This document shows, piece after piece, positions 1 through 6,341 of a stretch of 12,594 nucleotides of DNA. Origin of the DNA: Actinomycetales bacterium Ga0077552 (GTDB taxonomy: Bacteria; Actinomycetota; Actinomycetes; Actinomycetales; Microbacteriaceae); the NCBI GenBank assembly GCA_001464255.1, contig LNFD01000379.1, forward strand, positions 1-12,594, written 5' to 3'. Every line of letters starts with the position of its first letter. Position 1 is the first letter of the stretch. The position numbers and the translations under genes were made by a program. Under the pieces are notes generated by a model. That model saw nothing but the letters and a program-made list of their open reading frames with translations, ran no database searches and was not told where the DNA came from.

Positions 1-1
1 G

Positions 2-100
2 ACCGCGGGCCTGCTCGCGCTCGGAGGCAGCATCCTGTCGCTGCTCGTCGCCCTCGCCTACGCCCTCGCGGGCCTGCTCTTCCTGCTCAACCGGCGCTGA
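2..100 (+). CDS. C-terminal end of a membrane protein (5' end outside window)
   Basis: An open frame enters from the left edge and ends at TGA 98-100. The 32 visible residues are almost all hydrophobic (Leu, Ala, Val, Gly) and finish in LLNRR. This looks like a last transmembrane helix followed by a short positively charged cytoplasmic tail. No family can be assigned from this fragment. It is convergent with pck, and a GC-rich hairpin lies just after its stop. The reading is supported by composition and by the hairpin position only; the protein's length and role are unknown. Confidence 0.55.
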   Translation, partial: TAGLLALGGSILSLLVALAYALAGLLFLLNRR

Positions 101-106
101 ACGACC

Positions 107-125
107 GGGCGGCGCTGAGCCGCCC
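107..125. terminator. GC hairpin between convergent genes
   Basis: GGGCGGC (107-113) and GCCGCCC (119-125) form a perfect 7-bp stem with a 5-nt loop. It sits 6 nt after the stop of the left-edge gene and 5 nt beyond the pck stop on the other strand. The position fits a bidirectional terminator for two converging genes. There is no T-tract on either side, so classical intrinsic termination is not demonstrated. Confidence 0.5.
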
Positions 126-130
126 CGCCG

Positions 131-1967
131 CTACTGCTGCGCGGCCGCGAGCCGGTCGCGCAGCAGGGCGAGCTGCCGCGTGAGCTCGACCGGAAGCCGG
201 TCGCCGAACGTCGCGAAGAACGCCTCGATGTCGTCGGCCTCGTCCTCGAACGCGGCCGGGTCGACGCGGAAGAGCTCGGTGAGCGCGGCCTCGTCGAGCT
301 CGAGTCCGTCGACGTTGAGCGCGCCCTCGCCCGGCAGCGAGCCGATGGGCGAGTCGACGGCACCGTGCTGGCCCTCGAGCCGCCCGACCATCCACTCGAG
401 CACGCGGGCGTTCTCGCCGAAGCCGGGCCACAGGAACGAGCCGTCGGCCCCCTTGCGGAACCAGTTGACCTGGAACACGCGCGGCACCCGGGCCGACCGG
501 CGCAGCCGGCGACCGAAGTCGAGCCAGTGCGCGAAGTAGTCGGCCATGTTGTAGCCGGCGAAGGGCAGCATCGCGAACGGGTCGCGGCGCAGTTCGCCGA
601 CGGTGCCTTCGGCGGCCGCCGTCTGCTCGGAAGCGATCGTGGCGCCCATGAAGACACCGTGATCCCAGTCGCGCGCCTCTACCACCAAGGGCACGTTGCT
701 GGCTCGGCGGCCGCCGAAGATGATGGCGTCGATGACGACGCCCTCCGGGTCGTCCCAGTCCTCGGCGATCGAGGGGCACTGCCGGGCCGACACGGTGAAC
801 CGTGAGTTGGGGTGGGCGGCGGGGCGCCCGCTGTCGGGCGTCCACGCGTCGCCGCGCCAGTCGGTGAGGCGGGCCGGCTTCTCGTCGGTCAGCCCCTCCC
901 ACCACACATCGCCGTCGTCCGTGCGGGCGACGTTCGTGAAGATCGTGTTGCCCCAGAGCGCGTCGACCGCGGTGGGGTTGGTGCGCATGCCGGTGCCCGG
1001 CGCGACGCCGAAGAAGCCGGCCTCGGGGTTGATGGCGCGCAGGCGGCCGTCGGCCCCGATCCAGAGCCAGGCGATGTCGTCGCCGATGGTCTCGACCTTC
1101 CAGCCGGGCAGGCTCGGGGTCATCATGGCCATGTTCGTCTTGCCGCACGCGCTCGGGAAGGCCGCGGCGAGGTGGTACGACTTGCCCGAGGGCGGCGTCA
1201 CCTTGATGAGCAGCATGTGCTCGGCGAGCCAGCCCTCCTCGCGCGCCATGACCGAGGCGATGCGCAGCGCGTACGCCTTCTTGGCGAGGATGGCGTTGCC
1301 GCCGGCGCGTGGCGGGGAACTGCACGATGTACTTCGTGTCGTTGCAGGGCCACGGCACGTCCTGCTGGCCCGGGGCGAGCGGGGCGCCCACGCTGTGCAC
1401 GGCGGGCACCCAGGATGCCCCGCGCGCGATCGCGTCGAGAGCCGGGTCGCCCATGCGCGTCATCGTGCCGATGCTCACCACGACGTACGGCGAATCCGTC
1501 ACCTGCACGCCGAAGCGCGCCATCGGCGAGCCGATGGGGCCCATCGCGAAGGGCACGACGTACATCGTGCGGCCGCGCATGGCACCGCGCATGACGCCCT
1601 CGAGCTCGGCGCGCATCGCGGCCGGCTCGCGCCAGTTGTTGGTGGGGCCGGCGTCGGCCTCGTCCTCGGTGCAGATGAAGGTGCGGCTCTCGAGGCGGGC
1701 GACGTCGCTCTCGGCCGAGCGGGCGAGGAAGGAGTAGGGGCGCAGGTCGGGGTTGAGCTGCTCGATCGTGCCGTTGGCGACGAGCAGCTGAAGCAGCTCG
1801 TGGCGCTCGCGCGTCGAGCCGTCGACCCAGCGGATGTCGGCGGGCTCGAGCAGGGCGGCGATCTCGGTGACCCACGCGACGACCTCGGCCGGGCGATGCT
1901 GCGACGCGGCGGCGGCGGGGGTGCTCGTGGCGGTGGCGGTGGCGGCGGTGCTGTCGAGCAGGGTCAT
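131..1967 (-). pseudogene. pck: phosphoenolpyruvate carboxykinase (GTP), frameshifted
   Basis: GTP-dependent PEP carboxykinase converts oxaloacetate and GTP to PEP, GDP and CO2, the entry step of gluconeogenesis. The ATG at 1967-1965 is preceded by a GAGGGAG Shine-Dalgarno. The first 221 codons read cleanly to KYIVQFPATR (down to 1305). The frame then shifts, and the rest of the enzyme continues in another minus-strand frame as GGNAILAKKAYALRIA and on to TAG at 133-131. The second part contains the nucleotide-binding and catalytic-cysteine motif FPSACGKTN. Relatives have about nine more residues at the junction (EIWSYGSGYGGN-like), so a 26-nt deletion explains both the gap and the shift. With those bases restored the protein would be about 620 residues, normal for the family. 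No second lesion is visible, so recent inactivation or a sequencing or assembly error are both possible. The N-terminus begins with a low-complexity Ala/Thr stretch. It is divergent from a RamB/PrpR-like regulator gene. Confidence 0.88.
1304..1305 (-). other. frameshift junction in pck (about 26 nt missing)
   Basis: Reading the minus strand, codons are in frame up to ACG CGC (ending at 1305). The next base, C at 1304, fits as the third base of a lost Tyr codon, followed by GGC GGC AAC GCC in the downstream frame. The size of the loss (26 nt) is inferred from the conserved family sequence; the missing bases themselves cannot be seen here. Confidence 0.75.
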
Positions 1968-2042
1968 GGCGTCTCCCTCGGAGAATTCGGTGATATCCCC
2001 ATGCTGGTGCCGTTGTGACCGCGGTTCCGAGCGAATCGAGTG

Positions 2043-2062
2043 GAAAGAAGAGCGGTTCTTTC
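2043..2062. promoter_or_regulatory. 20-bp palindrome, candidate operator between pck and regulator
   Basis: GAAAGAA (2043-2049) is the exact reverse complement of TTCTTTC (2056-2062), with a 6-bp spacer. The right end overlaps the 8-bp palindrome CGATATCG (2062-2069). The site ends 14 bp before the regulator ATG and overlaps the -35 to -10 region of its proposed leaderless promoter. It lies about 75-95 bp upstream of the pck start. This placement suits autoregulation and possibly control of pck. Binding by the neighbouring regulator is inference. Confidence 0.5.
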
Positions 2063-2064
2063 GA

Positions 2065-2070
2065 TATCGT
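2065..2070 (+). promoter_or_regulatory. candidate -10 box (TATCGT) of the regulator gene, leaderless
   Basis: TATCGT fits the actinobacterial TANNNT -10 pattern and ends 6 nt before the ATG at 2077. This is the spacing expected when transcription starts at the start codon. No good Shine-Dalgarno precedes the ATG: AAGG lies only 1 nt away from it. No clear -35 hexamer is seen. Confidence 0.35.
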
Positions 2071-2076
2071 CAAGGC

Positions 2077-3519
2077 ATGAGCGATCTCGTGACCCTCGGC
2101 CAGCGCATCCGGCACTACCGCACGGCGGCCGGCCTCACCCTCGACCAGCTCGGTGATCGTGTGGGCGTCGCGGGCAGCCAGCTCTCGCTCATGGAGAACG
2201 GGCGGCGCGAGCCGCGCGTCACCCTGCTCACCGCGATCGCGAGCGAACTGGGCGCGACGCTCAGCGATCTGCTCGACACGACGCCGCCCACGCCGCGCGC
2301 GGCGCTCGAGATCGAGCTCGAGCGCGCGCAGCGCAGCCCGCACTACGCGGGGCTCGGGCTGCCGGTCGTGCGCGCGGGCCGCTCGATGCCCGACGACGTG
2401 CTCGAGTCGATCGTGGGCCTGCACCGCGCGCTCGTCGAGCGCGAGCGCCAGGCGATCGCGACGCCCGAGGAGGCGCGGCGCGCGAACACCGCGCAGCGCC
2501 TGCACATGCGCACGGTCGACAACTACATCCCCGAGATCGAGGAGCTCGCGCAGCAGGTCGTCGCCGAGTCGGGCCACGTGAGCGGGGCGCTCACCCACCG
2601 CGAGGTCGGTCTCATGGCGCAGAAGCTCGGCTTCGAGCTCGTCTACGTTAACGACCTGCCGCACTCGGCGCGCTCGGTGACCGACCTCGACAACGGTCGC
2701 ATCTACCTGCCGCCCGCCTCCATCCCCGGCGGGCACGGCCTGCGCTCGATGGCGCTGCAGGCCATCGCGCACCGCCTGCTCGCGCACGAGGTGCCCACGA
2801 GCTACGCCGAGTTCTTGCGGCAGCGGCTCGAGATCAACTACTTCGCCGCCGCGTGCCTCATGCCGCGCGAGCAGTCGGTCGCCTTCCTCGCGCAGGCGAA
2901 GTCAGACCGCAACATCGCGGTGGAGGACTTCCGCGACGCGTTCGGGGTGACGCACGAGGCCGCGGCGCTGCGCTTCACGAACCTCGCCACGAGCCACCTC
3001 GACCTCACGGTGCACTTCATGCGCGTGGGCGGAGACGGCGCCGTCTACAAGGCCTACGAGAACGACGGCCTGCGGCTGCCCGTCGACGTCACGGGGTCGA
3101 CCGAGGGGCAGCTCGTGTGCCGCAAGTGGAGCGCCCGCGCCGCGTTCGCCCGCACGAACCGCACGACCGAGTACTACCAGTACACCGACACGCCGGAGGG
3201 CACCTTCTGGGAGTCGACGCAGATCGGCTCGGGCACGGCCGACGAGTTCTCCATCACCGTGGGCGTGCCGTTCGCCGACTCGAAGTGGTTCCGCGGGCGC
3301 GACACGGTCAACCGGCACCGCTCGACGTGCCCCGACCCGGGGTGCTGCAAGCGGCCCGACGGCGAGCTCGCGACGCGCTGGCAGGGCAAGGTGTGGACGA
3401 GCGCGAAGCTGCACGCGCACATCCTGTCGCCCCTGCCGAGCGGAACCTTCCCGGGCGTCGACGACCAGGAGCTCTACCGGTTCCTCGAGACGCACGCGAC
3501 CGACGCGACGGTCGACTAG
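2077..3519 (+). CDS. RamB/PrpR-like short-chain fatty acyl transcriptional regulator (XRE family)
   Basis: This is a 480-residue regulator of the ScfR type, which includes RamB (acetate and glyoxylate genes) and PrpR (propionate genes) of other actinobacteria. An XRE helix-turn-helix occupies about residues 6-66 (LDQLGDRVGVAGSQLSLMENG region). A central segment at about 170-265 resembles an M78/IrrE-type peptidase. Where an HExxH zinc site would be, it has HRLLAH (232-237), so the catalytic Glu is not in its normal place; the following LEINYFAAACLMP is the typical family continuation. The C-terminal region (about 300-470) carries C348 and a CPDPGCC cluster (C418, C423, C424). Family members bind acyl-CoA, and a 4Fe-4S cluster has been reported for M. 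tuberculosis PrpR. Whether these cysteines do the same here is inference. The length matches the family. ATG 2077 is chosen because the helix-turn-helix begins right after it. The gene is divergent from pck, suggesting control of carbon metabolism and of itself. Confidence 0.88.
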   Translation: MSDLVTLGQRIRHYRTAAGLTLDQLGDRVGVAGSQLSLMENGRREPRVTLLTAIASELGATLSDLLDTTPPTPRAALEIELERAQRSPHYAGLGLPVVRAGRSMPDDVLESIVGLHRALVERERQAIATPEEARRANTAQRLHMRTVDNYIPEIEELAQQVVAESGHVSGALTHREVGLMAQKLGFELVYVNDLPHSARSVTDLDNGRIYLPPASIPGGHGLRSMALQAIAHRLLAHEVPTSYAEFLRQRLEINYFAAACLMPREQSVAFLAQAKSDRNIAVEDFRDAFGVTHEAAALRFTNLATSHLDLTVHFMRVGGDGAVYKAYENDGLRLPVDVTGSTEGQLVCRKWSARAAFARTNRTTEYYQYTDTPEGTFWESTQIGSGTADEFSITVGVPFADSKWFRGRDTVNRHRSTCPDPGCCKRPDGELATRWQGKVWTSAKLHAHILSPLPSGTFPGVDDQELYRFLETHATDATVD

Positions 3520-3528
3520 TCGCGCGGG

Positions 3529-4719
3529 CTATCCCAGCGGCGTCGCGCTCTTCGGCAGCTTGCGCACGGCCGCGCGGCGGCGGCGACGGCTCGGCGTCAT
3601 CGCCCGCATCTCCTCCATGCGCCCGAAGCACAGCAGGCGGTCCTCCGCCTGCAGCACCTGCGAACGACGCGGGTTCGGGATGACGGTCGTGCCGCGATTG
3701 AGCGTCAGCACGGTGATGTCGCGATCGAGGATGCCCGACTCGCCGAGCGTCTGCCCGACGATCTCGGCCCCGGCGTGCACGACCAGCTCGGCCACGCCGT
3801 AGCCCGTCGACACCGAGAGGCGCTGCCGCACGTCGATGTCGGGGAAAGCGACCTCGTGCGAGATGTAGTCGATGATCGCGCCCGCGACGTCGAGCTTGGT
3901 CGCCCGCTCGATGCCCTCGAGGCCGGGGGAGGAGTTGACCTCCATGACGAGCGGCCCCTCGTTGCCCTCGAGCATGTCGACGCCCGCGACGCGCAAGCCC
4001 ATGATCTGCGCCGAGCGCACCGCGGCGCGCTCGTACTCCGGCGTGAGGGTGACGGCCTCGACGGTGCCGCCGCGGTGCACGTTCGAGCGGAACTCGTCGC
4101 CCTCGGCCGTGCGCCGCATGGCCGCGACGACGCGGTCGCCGACGACGAGGGCGCGGATGTCGCGGCCGCGGCTCTCGGCGATGAACTGCTGGATGAGCAC
4201 GTTCTGGTTGGTCGAGTGCAGCGTCTCGATGATCGCCTCGGCGACCTTGGCCTGGGGGGCGAGGATCACGCCGATGCCCTGTGTGCCCTCGAGCAGCTTG
4301 ATGACGACGGGGGCGCCGCCGACGCGCTCGATGGCGGGGCGCACGTCGGCGCGGTTGCGCACGAAGGCCGTGGCGGGCATCCCGATGCCGTGGCGGCTCA
4401 AGATCTGGGTTGCTCGCAGCTTGTCGCGGGCGTTGCTGATGCCGTTCGCGGTGTTGGGCGTGAAGACGTCCATCTGCTCGAACTGCCGCACGACGGCCGT
4501 GCCGAAGTAGGTGATCGAGTTGCCGATGCGCGGCAGCACGGCGTCGTAGGTCGACAGCGGCTTGCCGCGGTAGTTGAGGTCGGGCTCGGGCCCGGTGAGG
4601 TCGACCGCGAACCGCAGGGTGTTGAGCACCTTCACGCGATGACCGCGCTGCTCGGCGGCCGCGCGCAGGCGCCCCGTCGAGTACGAGTGCGGGGCACGCG
4701 AGAGAATGGCGAGTTTCAT
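3529..4719 (-). CDS. rimK: RimK-type ATP-grasp alpha-L-glutamate ligase fused to an RCK_C (TrkA-C) domain
   Basis: RimK adds glutamate residues to the C-terminus of ribosomal protein S6. This protein has 396 residues, against about 300 for the E. coli enzyme. Residues 1-287 are the RimK core: N-terminal pre-ATP-grasp part with TYDAVLPRIGNSITYFG (57-73), ATP-binding KLLEGTQGIGV (141-151), and metal-binding MEVNSSPGLEGIE (259-271). Residues 302-375 read as a clear RCK_C/TrkA-C domain (GYGVAELVVHAGAEIVGQTL at 306-325, IPNP at 347-350, EDRLLCFGR at 359-367). RCK_C domains usually bind small ligands in potassium transport proteins. The last 20 residues are highly basic (five consecutive Arg at 378-382). 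The start is fixed by AGGGG at 4730-4726, 6 nt upstream, and by the MKLAILSR N-terminus. It is divergent from the RimB-like gene by 25 bp and convergent with the regulator (9-nt gap). Substrate specificity is taken from the family. Confidence 0.9.
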   Translation of the reverse strand: MKLAILSRAPHSYSTGRLRAAAEQRGHRVKVLNTLRFAVDLTGPEPDLNYRGKPLSTYDAVLPRIGNSITYFGTAVVRQFEQMDVFTPNTANGISNARDKLRATQILSRHGIGMPATAFVRNRADVRPAIERVGGAPVVIKLLEGTQGIGVILAPQAKVAEAIIETLHSTNQNVLIQQFIAESRGRDIRALVVGDRVVAAMRRTAEGDEFRSNVHRGGTVEAVTLTPEYERAAVRSAQIMGLRVAGVDMLEGNEGPLVMEVNSSPGLEGIERATKLDVAGAIIDYISHEVAFPDIDVRQRLSVSTGYGVAELVVHAGAEIVGQTLGESGILDRDITVLTLNRGTTVIPNPRRSQVLQAEDRLLCFGRMEEMRAMTPSRRRRRAAVRKLPKSATPLG

Positions 4720-4732
4720 GGGGTGCCCCTGA

Positions 4733-4738
4733 CAAGAT
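4733..4738 (+). promoter_or_regulatory. candidate -10 box (CAAGAT) for the RimB-like gene
   Basis: CAAGAT resembles TANNNT at five of six informative or free positions and ends 6 nt before the GTG at 4745. GAGGG (4739-4743) is only 1 nt from that GTG, too close to act as a Shine-Dalgarno. A leaderless start is therefore plausible. This element sits in the 25-bp gap shared with the divergent rimK. Confidence 0.25.
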
Positions 4739-4744
4739 GAGGGT

Positions 4745-5233
4745 GTGACTGAGCCCGCCCATTCAACCACCATCGCCGGGTGGCGCGAGTGGGTCGGCCT
4801 GCCCTCGGCGGGCGTGCCCTGGATCAAGGCGAAGCTCGACACCGGCGCCCGCTCCTCGAGCGTGCACGCCTTCGGCATCGAGCCCTTGCCGCGGGATGCT
4901 GACGGCATCGAGCGCGTGCGCTTCCGGCTGCGACCGTGGCAGCGATCCGACGCCGACACGGTCGTGGTCGAGTGCCCCGTGCACGATCGCCGCACGGTGC
5001 GCAGCTCGTCGGGTCACTCGGAGGAGCGCATCGTCGTGCTCATGGACATCACGCTCATGGGCCGCACGATCACGGCCGAGATGACCCTCAGCAACCGCGA
5101 CAGCATGGGCTTCCGCATGCTCATCGGCCGGGAGGCGCTGCGCCAGGGCTTCGTCGTCGACCCGCGCCGCTCGTTCCTCGGCGGCCGCGCACCCAAGCCT
5201 GTGCGCCGCCAGAACCGCGGCGTCGCCGACTGA
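4745..5233 (+). CDS. RimB-like retropepsin-fold protease ('ATP-dependent zinc protease' family)
   Basis: The 162-residue product belongs to the small family annotated as ATP-dependent zinc protease or RimB (Zn_protease), which has a retropepsin-like aspartic protease fold. The hallmark is AKLDTGARSSSVHA (29-42), with the catalytic-type Asp at 32. MLIGREALRQGFVVD (125-139) matches the conserved C-terminal flap region. In Pseudomonas, RimB works with RimK and RimA on ribosome modification, and in some bacteria this domain is fused directly to RimK. Here it lies head to head with rimK, which supports a shared role. No signal peptide is seen, so it is cytoplasmic. The start is GTG 4745, because it is the only one placed before the conserved WREWVGLP segment. 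Its actual proteolytic target is unknown. Confidence 0.82.
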   Translation: MTEPAHSTTIAGWREWVGLPSAGVPWIKAKLDTGARSSSVHAFGIEPLPRDADGIERVRFRLRPWQRSDADTVVVECPVHDRRTVRSSSGHSEERIVVLMDITLMGRTITAEMTLSNRDSMGFRMLIGREALRQGFVVDPRRSFLGGRAPKPVRRQNRGVAD

Positions 5234-5257
5234 GCCGCCGCGCAACCGGGAAGCCCG

Positions 5258-5329
5258 CGCGTTTGGCGCCGTTTCTCGCGCTTGGCCGTGAACGTTCGCG
5301 CCCGAGCGCGAGAAACCACACCAAACGCG
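5258..5329. repeat. 72-bp near-perfect palindrome between convergent genes
   Basis: The segment is centred on GAACGTTC (5290-5297). Of 36 opposed positions, 30 are Watson-Crick, 2 are G-T and 4 are mismatches (5267, 5269, 5270, 5286). Ends are CGCGTTTGG (5258-5266) and CCAAACGCG (5321-5329); inner arms carry GTTTCTCGCGCT and its complement. It lies 24 bp after the RimB-like stop and 10 bp beyond the tRNA-Arg 3' end, in a convergent gap. It could be a bidirectional terminator without T-tract, or a copy of a dispersed palindromic intergenic repeat. Confidence 0.85.
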
Positions 5330-5339
5330 GCCGTAATGG

Positions 5340-5412
5340 CGCCCCCGACAGGATTCGAACCTGCGACCCTCAGTACCGGAAACTGATGCTCTATCCCCTG
5401 AGCTACGGAGGC
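5340..5412 (-). tRNA. tRNA-Arg (anticodon CCG)
   Basis: Read on the minus strand from 5412, the cloverleaf is complete. The acceptor arm is GCCTCCG with CGGGGGC (7 bp, one G-T). The D arm is GCTC/GAGC around AGGGGATA. The anticodon stem is TCAGT/ACTGA with loop TTCCGGT, giving anticodon CCG, which reads CGG (Arg). The variable loop is short. The T arm is GCAGG/CCTGT with loop TTCGAAT. The discriminator base is G and CCA is not encoded. TAGGCT on the minus strand (5424-5419) ends 6 nt before the 5' end and may be its -10 box. Confidence 0.95.
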
Positions 5413-5418
5413 TCGACC

Positions 5419-5424
5419 AGCCTA
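5419..5424 (-). promoter_or_regulatory. candidate -10 box (TAGGCT) of tRNA-Arg
   Basis: On the minus strand TAGGCT ends 6 nt before the mature 5' end of tRNA-Arg. That would place the transcription start at or next to the tRNA 5' end. No convincing -35 hexamer is visible upstream. The same hexamer occurs just ahead of argS. Confidence 0.4.
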
Positions 5425-5454
5425 GCGGTTCTCGCGCCCGCCTCCGCTCCGTGC

Positions 5455-5460
5455 CAGGCT
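5455..5460 (+). promoter_or_regulatory. candidate -10 box (CAGGCT) of the transglutaminase gene
   Basis: CAGGCT ends 6 nt before the ATG at 5467 and resembles the TAGGCT boxes of tRNA-Arg and argS. It would give a leaderless mRNA and favours ATG 5467 over the in-frame ATG at 5485. Confidence 0.3.
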
Positions 5461-5466
5461 GACCGC

Positions 5467-6297
5467 ATGGGGAGCCCGCACAGCATGCACCGCACAGTCG
5501 GGTGCGAGATCGACGCGACGCTCGGCGAGGCCACGAACATCGTGCTGGCGGTCGCGGTCGCGCACGCGCCGGCAGTGAGCATCGACGAGCGGCTGACCGT
5601 GCGCGCGGGCGGCGAGCTCGTCGCGCTCACCGAGTCGGTGGGCGTCAGCGGAACCCGCTGGCACAGTGCGGCCGTGCCGGAGGGTCCTCTGGCCGTGCGG
5701 TACGAGGCCACGGTCGTGGGCCGCGGCGAACCCCGCCCGGTCGACGCGACCGAGCGCATCCTCGCCGTGCGCCCGAGCCGCTACGTGCAGTCGGACGAGC
5801 TCGCGGCGCCGCTCATCGAGGCGAGCATCATCACCGAGCTCGCCGCGCTGCCCGAGCGCGAGCGCCTCGTCGCGGCCCGCGACTGGGTCGCCGGTCGCCT
5901 GACCTACACGATCGGCTCGACGAGCCCCACCGACGGGCTGCCCGAGATCCTCGCGACGGGTCAGGGCGTCTGCCGCGATTTCGCCCACCTGCTCGCCGGC
6001 GTGCTACGGGCGACCGACCTGCCCGCGCGCGTCGTATCGGTCTACGCCCCGCAGCTCGAGCCCATGGACTTCCACGCCGTCGTCGAAGCGCTCGTCGACG
6101 AGCAGTGGGTGGTCGCCGACGCGACGCACATGGCACCGCGCGAGGGCATGCTGCGCATCGCGACGGGGCGCGATGCCGCCGACACCGCCTTCCTCGCCAA
6201 CGACGGCATGTCGCTCACGCTGCACCGGTTGACCGTGCACGCCGAGGCCGGCCGCCCGCTCGACGGCGACCCCGACGCCCTCGTGATGCTGGGCTGA
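5467..6297 (+). CDS. transglutaminase-like (papain-fold) protein
   Basis: The 276-residue product has a bacterial transglutaminase-like core at about residues 110-225. The catalytic triad can be read as Cys169 in GQGVCRDFAH (165-174), His203 in PMDFHAVVEA (199-208) and Asp218 in WVVADATHM (214-222). The N-terminal half (about 8-100) is a beta-rich-looking accessory region, as in other stand-alone transglutaminase-like proteins. There is no signal peptide or membrane segment, so it is probably cytoplasmic. Members act as cysteine proteases, amidases or cross-linking enzymes; the substrate here cannot be told. The start is ambiguous: ATG 5467 fits a leaderless promoter, while ATG 5485 has GGGGAG 10 nt upstream and would give 270 residues. 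argS follows after 44 bp. Confidence 0.85.
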   Translation: MGSPHSMHRTVGCEIDATLGEATNIVLAVAVAHAPAVSIDERLTVRAGGELVALTESVGVSGTRWHSAAVPEGPLAVRYEATVVGRGEPRPVDATERILAVRPSRYVQSDELAAPLIEASIITELAALPERERLVAARDWVAGRLTYTIGSTSPTDGLPEILATGQGVCRDFAHLLAGVLRATDLPARVVSVYAPQLEPMDFHAVVEALVDEQWVVADATHMAPREGMLRIATGRDAADTAFLANDGMSLTLHRLTVHAEAGRPLDGDPDALVMLG

Positions 6298-6327
6298 GCG
6301 GCCGGCCGAGCATCCGGCGGGCGCGGA

Positions 6328-6333
6328 TAGGCT
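6328..6333 (+). promoter_or_regulatory. candidate -10 box (TAGGCT) of argS
   Basis: TAGGCT matches TANNNT and ends 8 nt before the GTG at 6342. No Shine-Dalgarno is visible between them, so argS is probably read from a leaderless or nearly leaderless mRNA. Confidence 0.45.
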
Positions 6334-6341
6334 TGACCCTC

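Noticed and set aside
131..1967. Programmed frameshift in pck
   Set aside because: Conserved codons are missing at the junction rather than merely out of frame, and no slippery sequence is present. A deletion explains the data better.
696..2018. Long plus-strand open frame across pck
   Set aside because: It is antisense to both well-conserved PEPCK segments and has no conserved domain. Apparent coding there follows from the GC content.
5340..5412. tRNA-Arg as an integration (att) site of a mobile element
   Set aside because: No integrase gene and no second copy of the tRNA 3' end are seen in the window. The flanking genes look native.
6298..6341. GCCGG/CCGGC hairpin between the transglutaminase gene and argS as terminator
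   Set aside because: Only about 5 bp in a GC-rich gap without a T-tract; expected by chance.
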